From positions 5,451,001-5,515,000 of the forward strand of contig NZ_CP041191.1 of the NCBI RefSeq assembly GCF_006517275.1: 64,000 bases of DNA. Reading direction: 5' to 3'. Both the position numbers and the translations under genes were made by a program. This stretch comes from Labrenzia sp. PHM005 (GTDB lineage: Bacteria; Pseudomonadota; Alphaproteobacteria; Rhizobiales; Stappiaceae). Each line of letters starts with the position of its first letter. Position 1 is the stretch's first letter. Below the pieces are notes generated by a model, which did not search any database, was not told where the DNA came from, and was given only the letters and a program-made list of their open reading frames with translations. This document shows, piece after piece, positions 54,861 through 63,236 of the stretch.

Positions 54861-55760
54861 ATGACATTGATCCGCAGCTGGTTGTTTGTGCCGGCCGATA
54901 GCGACAAGAAGCTGGCCAAAGGTCGGGAAAACCCGGCGGACGCATTGATCCTCGACCTGGAGGATGCAGTTGCTGATGACCGCCAGGAAATTGCCCGTGA
55001 TATGGCTTGTGCGTTTTTGAAAGCCAATCCGGACCGTAGCCGGCAGAAGCTTTGGGTCCGAATAAATCCGCTCGATCATTCCTTCTCGCTCGCAGACCTG
55101 GCGGCCGTAATGCCGGGCGCTCCAGACGGTATTGTGCTGCCCAAGGTCAACACTGCGGAAGACATCAACCGTCTGGCTGAACGTTTATCCGCTTTGGAGG
55201 CAACGGCTGGCCTGGAAATCGGTTCTACGCGGATTTTGTCTGTTGCGACGGAAACCGCTGCTGCTCTCCTAACGTTCAACACCTACCTTGACGGGGTGAG
55301 TGATCGACTGGCCGCCCTGACATGGGGCGGAGAAGACCTTGCTGCTGCCCTTGGCGCCGCAACCAACCGGCATCCGGTAACAGGGGAATACGATCATCCC
55401 TTCCAGTTTGCCCGGACAATGTGTTTGACAACCGCAAGAGCGGTGGATGCGCAGCCGGTCGGCGTTGTGGTTACCAATTTCCGGGATCTGGAGGAGTTGC
55501 GCCGCGATTGTGAATATGACCGTCAGTCCGGTTTCATTGGCAAGATAGCTGTTCACCCTGCGCAGAGCGACGTGATCAACGCGGCGTTTACCCCGACCGA
55601 TGAAGAGGTCGCATGGTCAAGGAAAGTCGTGGACATCTTTGAGCAGAATCCTGGTCTTGGAACCATTGGCCTTGATGGGCAAATGCTGGATATGCCGCAT
55701 TTGAAGCAGGCACGTAATCTTCTGGCACTGGCTGACCAGATCAATGCGGCCGGAGGTTGA
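54861..55760 (+). CDS. CitE-like HpcH/HpaI lyase
   Basis: A 299-aa TIM-barrel lyase. RSWLFVPADSDKKLAKG, the metal-binding ALILDLEDAVADDRQE, VLPKVNTAEDI, and TWGGEDLAAALGA are the CitE/malyl-CoA lyase motifs. Members include L-malyl-, citramalyl- and beta-methylmalyl-CoA lyases, which cleave a hydroxyacyl-CoA to acetyl- or propionyl-CoA and a keto acid. Start ATG 54861 has GAGGA upstream. Its presence beside MaoC and CaiB genes recalls the itaconate pathway's citramalyl-CoA lyase. Confidence 0.85.
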   Translation: MTLIRSWLFVPADSDKKLAKGRENPADALILDLEDAVADDRQEIARDMACAFLKANPDRSRQKLWVRINPLDHSFSLADLAAVMPGAPDGIVLPKVNTAEDINRLAERLSALEATAGLEIGSTRILSVATETAAALLTFNTYLDGVSDRLAALTWGGEDLAAALGAATNRHPVTGEYDHPFQFARTMCLTTARAVDAQPVGVVVTNFRDLEELRRDCEYDRQSGFIGKIAVHPAQSDVINAAFTPTDEEVAWSRKVVDIFEQNPGLGTIGLDGQMLDMPHLKQARNLLALADQINAAGG

Positions 55761-55762
55761 TG

Positions 55763-56956
55763 ATGGCCGGAGCACTCGAAGGCATTCGTATTGTTGATCT
55801 CACGACGGTGATCCTTGGACCATGGGCAACTCAAATGCTCGGAGACATGGGCGCTGACGTGATCAAGGTGGAAACCCATCATGGGGATACCACCCGCCAT
55901 ACCGGGGATCGGCGCAACCCCGGTATGGCATCTTTCTTCATGTCGACAAATCGTAACAAGCGTTCAGTGATCCTTGACCTTTCGCAAGACGAAGGACGGG
56001 AAGCCCTTTTCAAGCTTGTTGGGACCGCAGATGTGTTTGTTCACAACATGCGCCCCGCCATCGCCACCAAACTGGGACTGGATGACGATCGGTTTATGAC
56101 GGCCTATCCGAACCTGATTTTTGTAAAGACATACGGGTTCAGAGGTGATGGGCCAATGGCGAACAAGCCGGCCTATGACGATGTCATTCAAGCTGCCAGC
56201 GGCATCACAGATCTGCAGACCGTTATTTCGGAAGGTGGTGAACCACGCTATGTGCCATCGATCATGGCCGATAAAACCAGCTCCTTTCACGTCGTCTCGG
56301 CTGTGTTGGCCGCACTCTTCCATCGGGAGCGGCACGGTGAAGGACAGGTAATCGAAGTGCCGATGTTCGAGAGCCTGGTCGATTATTTGATGGTGGAACA
56401 CGTGAATGGTGCAGCCTTTGATCCCCCGATTGCGTCGATGGGATATGCGCGCCTCTTGAACAAAATGCGCAAACCCTACCGGACCAAAGACGGATATTTA
56501 TGCGTGCTGCCTTATACCGACCGGAACTGGCAGGACATGTTCGTGATTGCGGACCGTGAAGATCTGAAAGACGATCCACGGTTTGTTGACCTGGCGACAC
56601 GCACGAAACACTCTGCCGAGATTTACGGATTGCTCGAAGAGATGGTGGCAAGCAGGACGTCCGCGGAATGGGAAAAGGCACTCAACGCGGCTGCGATCCC
56701 TGTTCAAAAAGTTAATACAAAAGAAGACCTTTTGAATGATGAGCAGTTGGCTGCAACCGGGTTTTGGCAATTTGCCGAACATCCGACAGAGGGACGCATC
56801 CGTCTGAGCAGCCCGCCAGTTCGTTTTACCAGATCGCCGAGTTCCATACGGAGACTGCAACCAGGATTGGGGGAACACAGCGCGGAAATTCTTGCAGAAG
56901 CCGGATTTTCCGAAGCTGAGATCACCGAGCTGATGGACAAACAAGTTACCGCCTAA
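55763..56956 (+). CDS. CaiB/BaiF (class III) CoA-transferase
   Basis: A 397-aa enzyme closely similar in layout to the one at 53644: GIRIVDLTTVILGPWATQMLGDMGADVIKVE and the Asp loop KPAYDDVIQAASGI. GGAGG is 6 nt before ATG 55763; ATG 55760 overlaps the lyase stop. Two transferases in one operon suggest activation of two acids, or CoA recycling from product to substrate. Last gene of the plus-strand block. Confidence 0.9.
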   Translation: MAGALEGIRIVDLTTVILGPWATQMLGDMGADVIKVETHHGDTTRHTGDRRNPGMASFFMSTNRNKRSVILDLSQDEGREALFKLVGTADVFVHNMRPAIATKLGLDDDRFMTAYPNLIFVKTYGFRGDGPMANKPAYDDVIQAASGITDLQTVISEGGEPRYVPSIMADKTSSFHVVSAVLAALFHRERHGEGQVIEVPMFESLVDYLMVEHVNGAAFDPPIASMGYARLLNKMRKPYRTKDGYLCVLPYTDRNWQDMFVIADREDLKDDPRFVDLATRTKHSAEIYGLLEEMVASRTSAEWEKALNAAAIPVQKVNTKEDLLNDEQLAATGFWQFAEHPTEGRIRLSSPPVRFTRSPSSIRRLQPGLGEHSAEILAEAGFSEAEITELMDKQVTA

Positions 56957-57073
56957 GGCCGTTACCCCTGCGTGGGCATGTTGTTTGAACAGCCAAAATC
57001 TGATCGGTCTTAAGCCGGTCAAGAATCTTGCATGCGTTCACTTGAACGTAGGATGCGATCTTGCTGGAAGGCC

Positions 57074-57478
57074 TCAATCTGACGCCTTTTGCCAAACGAG
57101 AAGATGTTCGTATTTGCTGCCGGATTTTGAATACTCAGGCACGGTACGCAGTGCCAATTCCCCCTCCCTATGGTTCACAATGCGGACCAGGGTGCGGCCG
57201 ACCCAATGCGGCAGGTTGCAAAAATGGACATCGTGAGAGATCCGGGTGCCGTCGAAAGACCAGCTGCCGGCATAGGAAAGACATGTGTCTGCATCGCCCA
57301 ATTCGGCTTGGTTTTTGAAATCGGACCGCATCAAAAACGCGCACATATGTCCGTCTGCGGAATAGATGATCTGACCCTGCGCATCCTCACCCATCGGGTA
57401 TCCGGCAGGCGTATTGTTCTTCAGCGCAGTCCATTTGTTAAGCTGCCAGGTGCCTGTGAAAGACGAGGGATTTGTCAT
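57074..57478 (-). CDS. Lipocalin-like domain protein
   Basis: A 134-aa protein with the Lipocalin_5-type pattern: FTGTWQLNKWTAL, GQIIYSADGHMCAFLM and SYAGSWSFDGTRISHDVHFCNLPHWVGRTLVRIV, ending in KYEHLLVWQKAS. No signal peptide, so it is a cytosolic hydrophobic-ligand binder or isomerase-like protein. Last gene of a minus-strand operon with a permease and two CoA-transferases, 13 nt after the permease. Confidence 0.75.
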   Translation of the reverse strand: MTNPSSFTGTWQLNKWTALKNNTPAGYPMGEDAQGQIIYSADGHMCAFLMRSDFKNQAELGDADTCLSYAGSWSFDGTRISHDVHFCNLPHWVGRTLVRIVNHREGELALRTVPEYSKSGSKYEHLLVWQKASD

Positions 57479-57491
57479 GAAGGTGTCCTTT

Positions 57492-58895
57492 TTAGTTCAA
57501 AAGCAGCTGTAGAGCAGAAGAGATAAGCAGAATTGCCACGCAAAAAGGTCTGTTCCAAACCAGACCTATTTCGCCGGGCGACCGGTTGATTGTGCGCCCA
57601 GCAATGCGGATTGTTGCGCCGAGCGGCGAACTGCCTGTTGCAAGCCCCCAGGCAACGGTACCAGACAGGATCAGGAGATAGGGATTGAAGTGAAAACCGG
57701 ACAATCGGGACAGCACTTCAACACTCACTGCAACAGAAATGATCGGGTTCAATCCTAGGGGTGCCGTGAGTGCGACAAACCACATCAAAGCGACAAGGAG
57801 CCAACCCTCTGTCAACCCAAGTCCGGCAATGAATTGTCCAAGTTCCTGCGTGTTGATCTGATAGGGTAAAAGAGCGGCAATAAAACCGGCTGCGGATAGG
57901 ATCGCCACTTCGGATCTCATGGTCGTGAGATCGGGCAGGATTTTCTGCAATAGCCGCCGGTTTGTAAGGGCAAGCGCAGTTTTGGGACCCGCGCGGCTGT
58001 ATTGAACCGTGATCCAGCCGATGCCGAACATTGGAACGCAGATAAAAAGCGCAGCAACCAGGCGGATACCGCTAAGCCAGCTAAAAAGCACCGCTGAAGA
58101 CAGGATAACAACGGTCAGTGAGGACATGGGAACGAAGGTCTTGAGGACCTTTACGAGCGGTTGAGGGGTGGAAGATGTTTGGCGGCGCGGATAAGAAAGA
58201 CGATCGAACAACCAGCCGAAACTCAGATAGAACACAATCGATGCAAATCCGATCGGCGCGAATTGATACCAGTCGAAGCCAGGGATCGCTGACAAAAGGA
58301 CAATCATTGTCACTGCCGTTGGCGACCACATGGTGAAGGCTGTGAAACCCCGCACAAGGGCCAAAGTCATTCGTTTCAAGCGAATGTCGAGGATAGAATC
58401 CTCTTCCTGGCCCCGGCTGGCTTCAATACTGCGCCTGTTCATGGTGCCCAGCAGCGTGATGGCCCCAAGATTGAGCAGGATGGCAAACAGGTGCCCGCCA
58501 ATCGTGATCATGGCATAGCGTCGTCCGGGCGGTTGGGTAACAATCATCCGGCCACTATCGAGAACCATTTTGGAAGACATTGCGGCCGTTCGCAAAATGT
58601 CCATCGACATGAGAAAAAACGTGAAGAATGCACTTCGGCCTACTGCCAGTTCAAGGATCTCAGCGGTCATCCCGCCGGTCAGGGCAATAGCTGCGCCTAA
58701 GGCCAGGCCAGCTCCGAAGGTGACTTTTGCGATCAGGGCCATGCCTCGCCATTCAAGACCGGCCCAAAGCAAAAGAGCCGTTCCCGCGACTGGGGCAAGT
58801 CCGGTGTTCAATCCAAACTCGCGGGAAATCGCAAACGCGCAGACGACCCCCAACAGAGAAACGCTGACGGCCTTCCTTCCGCTTAGTCCACTCAT
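57492..58895 (-). CDS. Multi-pass permease of uncertain family
   Basis: A 467-aa protein with about 11-12 hydrophobic segments and an internal duplication of re-entrant-like motifs (FTMWSPTAVTMIVLLSAIPG and LATGSSPLGATIRIAGRTI). The layout recalls the ion-transporter/DASS superfamily of anion carriers, but I cannot name the family. Genomic context points to uptake of the acid degraded by this cluster. The start overlaps the 4HB-type CoA-transferase stop by 4 nt, so they are coupled. Confidence 0.7.
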   Translation of the reverse strand: MSGLSGRKAVSVSLLGVVCAFAISREFGLNTGLAPVAGTALLLWAGLEWRGMALIAKVTFGAGLALGAAIALTGGMTAEILELAVGRSAFFTFFLMSMDILRTAAMSSKMVLDSGRMIVTQPPGRRYAMITIGGHLFAILLNLGAITLLGTMNRRSIEASRGQEEDSILDIRLKRMTLALVRGFTAFTMWSPTAVTMIVLLSAIPGFDWYQFAPIGFASIVFYLSFGWLFDRLSYPRRQTSSTPQPLVKVLKTFVPMSSLTVVILSSAVLFSWLSGIRLVAALFICVPMFGIGWITVQYSRAGPKTALALTNRRLLQKILPDLTTMRSEVAILSAAGFIAALLPYQINTQELGQFIAGLGLTEGWLLVALMWFVALTAPLGLNPIISVAVSVEVLSRLSGFHFNPYLLILSGTVAWGLATGSSPLGATIRIAGRTINRSPGEIGLVWNRPFCVAILLISSALQLLLN

Positions 58896-60160
58896 GCAGT
58901 GGCCACGGCAAATTCAAGGTGTTCTTGATGATGAGGGGCTGCAATGCGAGTTAAGGCGCGCGCCCTCGCCTGCACGTCCAGGCCCCGTAGATCTGCGGCA
59001 CCGTATTCCGTAACCACCACATCAACGTCAGATCTTGCCGTGGTTACCTGCGAGCCAGACAGCCTGGAAACGATGCGTGACCTCTTGCCGTTTCTCCCGC
59101 TTTTTGCAGGCATTGCGATTATCGAAAGTCCGTTTTCCGCGTGCGTAGCTGCATGCATGAAATCGGGCTGTCCGCCAATTGCTCCCAGGTACCTACTTCC
59201 GACCTGTTCCGCGTTTACTTGGCCCCGAAGGTCGACCTCCAGAGCAGAATTGATTGCGACCAATGAGTCGAGTTGTGACAGTGGTGCGGCTCCGTGGGTC
59301 ACAGCAGTCTGGCAGGAGAGGTAAGCGGGATTGTCAGTCATGAATTCTGCGAGTTTCCCGCTTCCGATTGCAACTGCGCCGACCGATACGCCTTGAAAAA
59401 TGTTTTTTCGCGCATTTGTCAGTGCACCACATGTGGCCAGATCAACGATTTCGTCGGTAACCAGTCCCGAGTGTAGTCCAAGGTCGCGGTGTGATCGCAG
59501 AGCATTGAGGATAGCAGATGGGACTGCGCCAACTCCATACTGCAAGGTCGCGCCGTCCGGAATGAGGTTAGCAACGTGTTCCGCAATTGTGTTTTCCAGC
59601 GGGCCGGGATCAGGTGCCTTCAATTCCGGCAAAGCTTGGGTGCTGGTGATTGTATGATGGATCAGAGCCTCGTCGAGCGGCTGGTCCATTCGAACCCAGG
59701 GAACTGCCGGGTTGATCTCCGCCAGAACGACCCTTGCGTGTTTCATTGCAACAGGCAAAAGATCGTTGCTCCAGCCTAATGAGTGCGTCCCATCCGGTCC
59801 TGGCGGGCTTAGTTGTACAAACACCACATCCGGACGAAGCTGGCCGTTGGTTACCAACGAGGGCATAGTCGAATACCGGCACGGCACCAAGGACACGAGG
59901 CCCTTGCTATGTAATGGCGCAAGGGTGCCAAGGGCGCCGTAGCTGATCAGGGATATCCGGTCAGTTATGGCTTCATTGAGTGCGTTGCTTATTGACAGGC
60001 CTACAAAGGCGCGGGCCGGACCAATCTCATGACGTTGTTCAATGTAGGACTTCACAAGTTCAAGCGGCTCTGCCATCGCTTGACCCCAGGTGACCAGGTC
60101 ACCCGGGCGAATGTAGTCTGCCAGATTAAGACTGGAGGGATCAGACGGCGACAGGGTCAT
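58892..60160 (-). CDS. Acetyl-CoA hydrolase / 4-hydroxybutyrate CoA-transferase family protein
   Basis: A 422-aa class I CoA-transferase fold. The QYGVGAVPSAI motif (about 208-218) and VTEYGAADLRG (about 385-395) are conserved. The catalytic Glu expected in HTE of 4-hydroxybutyrate CoA-transferases appears as Gly232 in LGLHSGLVTDEIVDL, with a Glu five residues on. Activity may be altered or carried by another residue. Start ATG 60160 lies inside the end of the CaiB/BaiF gene (20-nt overlap), implying coupling. In Yersinia the itaconate CoA-transferase belongs to this family. Confidence 0.82.
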   Translation of the reverse strand: MTLSPSDPSSLNLADYIRPGDLVTWGQAMAEPLELVKSYIEQRHEIGPARAFVGLSISNALNEAITDRISLISYGALGTLAPLHSKGLVSLVPCRYSTMPSLVTNGQLRPDVVFVQLSPPGPDGTHSLGWSNDLLPVAMKHARVVLAEINPAVPWVRMDQPLDEALIHHTITSTQALPELKAPDPGPLENTIAEHVANLIPDGATLQYGVGAVPSAILNALRSHRDLGLHSGLVTDEIVDLATCGALTNARKNIFQGVSVGAVAIGSGKLAEFMTDNPAYLSCQTAVTHGAAPLSQLDSLVAINSALEVDLRGQVNAEQVGSRYLGAIGGQPDFMHAATHAENGLSIIAMPAKSGRNGKRSRIVSRLSGSQVTTARSDVDVVVTEYGAADLRGLDVQARARALTRIAAPHHQEHLEFAVATA

Positions 60161-61313
60161 TGTGGTGTTCCGGTTTTTGAACTGCGCCAATCCGAACAAG
60201 GGTTTCAACTTCGGTCTGATTAAAACCGATTTTTGAAAGGATATCGTCCGCACCTGAGGAGATTTCCGGAGCCCTGGAGTGGTTAGGGACACGAAGTCCA
60301 TTCGCAATGACAGGGAAAGGCAAGATGGGGCCGTATTCTGTATGTCTGTGCAAGGCACGCGCCTGAGCATGTGACGATTGGATGGCTTCAGAATTTGTGA
60401 CACAAATTGCAGCGGGCACGTCAGCCGGATCAAACAATGCAATCCAGTCCTTCGCCGGGCGGGACGCAAATGCCCTGTCCAGAATATCCATCAGTGACAG
60501 ATGATTTCGCAAACGGCCAGCCTCGGTTGCGAACTCTTCTCCGCTCAGCGCCGGAGCAATCTCCTTCAACACATGAACCAGATTGTTCCAGAATTTCTCC
60601 TCTACAACAGTCAGTGCAATCAAGCGTCCATCGGAACAGGTAAAGAGGTCATTGGCTGGGTAAAGATGGTCAACAGAATCCGCCGTTGTATCGAAACCAA
60701 AACGAAGAGCGGATGTATAGAGCACAGCTTCGTACAGACTGAGATCAAGTGTCGTACCCTTTCCTTCGCGCAAGGCGGCCAAAATGGAGACCGCAGCGAA
60801 GGCCCCACCTGCAATATCAGCAATCGGTAAGGAAGCTCTGCTTGGCGGCTGCCGCAGTTGTCCGCGGTAAGCAAGAGACCCGCCCATTGCCAAATAAGCC
60901 AGATCATGACCGGCCTTTGTTGCAGCTGGACCGGTTTGCCCAAATCCGGAAAGGGAGCAGTAAACCAGCCCCGGATTTACGGCCTGAAGCTGTTGAGGAC
61001 CAAAACCGAGCCGGCTCGCAACTCCTGGACGAAACCCTTCGATAGCGACGTCACCATATGCGGCCAGTTTTTCGACCACGGATGCAGCCTGCGGAGACTT
61101 CATGTCAATAACGATACTTCTTTTGCCACGGTTCGCCCCCTCGAACATGTGGCTCTTCATATGGCGGGCATAGTCTCCACCCGGCGGCTCGACCTTGATG
61201 ATTTCCGCACCGAGATCACCAAGTATCAAGGTCGTCAATGGACCAGGCAGAAGCATTGAGAAATCGACGATCTTAACGCCTTTGAGGGGTGTCCAGTGGC
61301 TCATTTCACTCAT
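60141..61313 (-). CDS. CaiB/BaiF (class III) CoA-transferase
   Basis: A 390-aa protein: GVKIVDFSMLLPGPLTTLILGDLGAEIIKVEPPGGD, and the catalytic Asp probably in TKAGHDLAYLAMGGSLA (about 137). It is more divergent than the two plus-strand copies and carries the alpha-methylacyl-CoA racemase-like GHDLAYLA loop, so racemase activity is an alternative. First gene of the minus-strand operon, divergent from the MaoC gene. Confidence 0.85.
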   Translation of the reverse strand: MSEMSHWTPLKGVKIVDFSMLLPGPLTTLILGDLGAEIIKVEPPGGDYARHMKSHMFEGANRGKRSIVIDMKSPQAASVVEKLAAYGDVAIEGFRPGVASRLGFGPQQLQAVNPGLVYCSLSGFGQTGPAATKAGHDLAYLAMGGSLAYRGQLRQPPSRASLPIADIAGGAFAAVSILAALREGKGTTLDLSLYEAVLYTSALRFGFDTTADSVDHLYPANDLFTCSDGRLIALTVVEEKFWNNLVHVLKEIAPALSGEEFATEAGRLRNHLSLMDILDRAFASRPAKDWIALFDPADVPAAICVTNSEAIQSSHAQARALHRHTEYGPILPFPVIANGLRVPNHSRAPEISSGADDILSKIGFNQTEVETLVRIGAVQKPEHHNDPVAV

Positions 61314-61353
61314 TTTCTTTCAGCTCAACTCTGTATTTTTTGTTTTGACTTCG

Positions 61354-61369
61354 AATGCTCGAAAGCATT
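61354..61369. promoter_or_regulatory. Dyad operator between divergent catabolic operons
   Basis: AATGCT-cgaa-AGCATT is a perfect 6-bp inverted repeat in the AT-rich 252-bp region between the divergent CaiB/BaiF and MaoC genes. It is placed for a shared regulator, none of which is encoded in the visible cluster. Confidence 0.45.
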
Positions 61370-61565
61370 TCAATCAACACTAAATTGAATAATATCAATA
61401 TTTTATAACATCCAATTTAATGCAAACCTTTCAAAACGGAGGGAAATTTTTTCCTTGATTTTCCATTTGTCCGAATAATAGAACTATATTCTGAAATACG
61501 CAAACGTGACAATTTGAGCGAAACGCGTGAGCCGCTAGTGAGCTCATTTCGCAGGGAGGAACCGG

Positions 61566-62027
61566 ATGGCTGGGCTGTGGTTTGAAGAGTTTGAAGAGGG
61601 GCAAGTGTTCAATCACGCTTTGTCCCGAACCGTCACCGAATACGACAACATGCACTTCTGCAATGCCACCCTGAACACCCAACCCCTCCACATCGATTTT
61701 CATTTCGCAGCGGAAACCGAATATGGGCAGCCGCTCGTCAATTCGATTTTCACATTGGGGCTGGTGATCGGGATGACTGTGACGGAGACTACCCTTGGCA
61801 CCACAATCGGGAACCTGGCGATGACGGATATCAATTTTCCACGGCCGGTTTTTCATGGGGATACGATCCGCACGCGTACAACGATCACGTCCAAGCGGGA
61901 AAGCAAGTCACGCCCCAATGACGGAATAGTTGTGTTCTATCATGAGGGCCTCAACCAGCGCGATGAAGTCGTTGCAACCTGTACACGCACGGCCCTGATG
62001 CGAAAGCGTCCGGCCGAGGCGGCGTGA
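61566..62027 (+). CDS. MaoC family dehydratase
   Basis: A 153-aa hot-dog-fold (R)-specific enoyl-CoA hydratase-like protein. The hydratase-type segment is MHFCNATLNTQPLHIDFHFAAETEYGQPLVNSIFTLGL. YDNMHFCN stands where the catalytic Asp/His of MaoC hydratases lies, and His appears in QPLHID. Related proteins hydrate mesaconyl- or itaconyl-CoA. GGGAGG precedes the ATG. First gene of the third block. Confidence 0.85.
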   Translation: MAGLWFEEFEEGQVFNHALSRTVTEYDNMHFCNATLNTQPLHIDFHFAAETEYGQPLVNSIFTLGLVIGMTVTETTLGTTIGNLAMTDINFPRPVFHGDTIRTRTTITSKRESKSRPNDGIVVFYHEGLNQRDEVVATCTRTALMRKRPAEAA

Positions 62028-62037
62028 GGGCGCCGGC

Positions 62038-63231
62038 ATGGACTTGCAATTCAGCGACAAAGACCTCGCCTTTCAGGAAGAAGTCAGAAGCTTTCTGAAA
62101 GAAAACCTGCCGGCAAACCTTCTTGACCGCTCGGACAGGGGATTGCACCCCCTGAAAGATGAAATCGTGGCCTGGCAGAAGGTGCTGCATGAGAAGGGTT
62201 GGGTCGCACCCAACTGGCCCGTCGAACACGGCGGACCCGGCTGGTCTCTCACCCAGAAGTATATCTACAATCGTGAGTACTTTCTGTCTGGCGCGCCCCA
62301 AACCATCGCCTTTGGCCTGAATATGGTCGGGCCGGTAATCTACACCTTCGGCACAGAAGAACAGAAAGCGGACTACCTCCAGGACATTCTGGAGAGCAAT
62401 GTCTGGTGGTGCCAGGGCTACTCTGAGCCGGGATCCGGGTCTGACTTGGCCAGTTTGCGCACCCGGGCGGTCCGGGACGGTGATGACTACATCATCAATG
62501 GCCAGAAGATCTGGACCAGCTGGGCGCAGCATGCCGACATGATGTTTTGTCTGGTGCGCACCGATACGGAATGCAAACCCCAGGAAGGCATCTCGTTCAT
62601 TCTCATTGACATGAAGACGCCCGGCATAGAAGTCCGCCCGATCATTGGTTTGGACAAGGAGCATTCTCTCAATGAGGTGTTTTTCACCGATGTAAGAGTT
62701 CCAGCCAGGAACTTGATCGGCGAGGAAAACCGCGGCTGGACCTATGCAAAATTTCTGCTTGGAAATGAACGCCATATCATTGCCCGCGTCGCCCGGTCGC
62801 AATACCAGCTTGCCCGGTTGAAAGAGATTGCGCGCACGGAACGCCGAGGTGCCGGCTATCTGATCGACGACGCTGATTTCCGGCGCCGGATTGCCAAGGT
62901 TGAAGTTGACCTGATCGCACTGGAAGCGATGGAACTGCGGTATCTCAGCCAGGAAATTGCTGGCCGGAAGCTGACGGCGGAACCGTCTGTCCTGAAAATC
63001 AACGGTGCGGAAATCGCCCAGTTGATCAAGACCCTGACAATAGAAGCGCTGGGGTCGCACGGAATGGCTTATGAGCCGGATCCGGTCTTTCAAAGGCGGA
63101 ACGACCGCCCAATCGGGCCGGACTATCTGCATGGGGCGATGGCCGATCACCTGTATCAACGGGCTGCCACGATCTACGGCGGCACCAATGAAATTCAACG
63201 CAACATCATTGCCAAATTGATCTTGGGGTAA
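62038..63231 (+). CDS. Acyl-CoA dehydrogenase (PimC-like large subunit type)
   Basis: A 397-aa enzyme: CQGYSEPGSGSDLASLRTRAV, INGQKIWTSWAQHADMMF and the C-terminal YQRAATIYGGTNEIQRNIIAKLILG. The sequence style matches large subunits of paired dehydrogenases that act on dicarboxylic or sterol-derived acyl-CoA. It is followed 5 nt later by a second dehydrogenase gene, which fits a heteromeric enzyme. Confidence 0.88.
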   Translation: MDLQFSDKDLAFQEEVRSFLKENLPANLLDRSDRGLHPLKDEIVAWQKVLHEKGWVAPNWPVEHGGPGWSLTQKYIYNREYFLSGAPQTIAFGLNMVGPVIYTFGTEEQKADYLQDILESNVWWCQGYSEPGSGSDLASLRTRAVRDGDDYIINGQKIWTSWAQHADMMFCLVRTDTECKPQEGISFILIDMKTPGIEVRPIIGLDKEHSLNEVFFTDVRVPARNLIGEENRGWTYAKFLLGNERHIIARVARSQYQLARLKEIARTERRGAGYLIDDADFRRRIAKVEVDLIALEAMELRYLSQEIAGRKLTAEPSVLKINGAEIAQLIKTLTIEALGSHGMAYEPDPVFQRRNDRPIGPDYLHGAMADHLYQRAATIYGGTNEIQRNIIAKLILG

Positions 63232-63236
63232 CGGTC

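Noticed and set aside
61951..63198. 415-aa minus-strand frame
   Set aside because: Antisense shadow of the MaoC/dehydrogenase genes, which have clear motifs.
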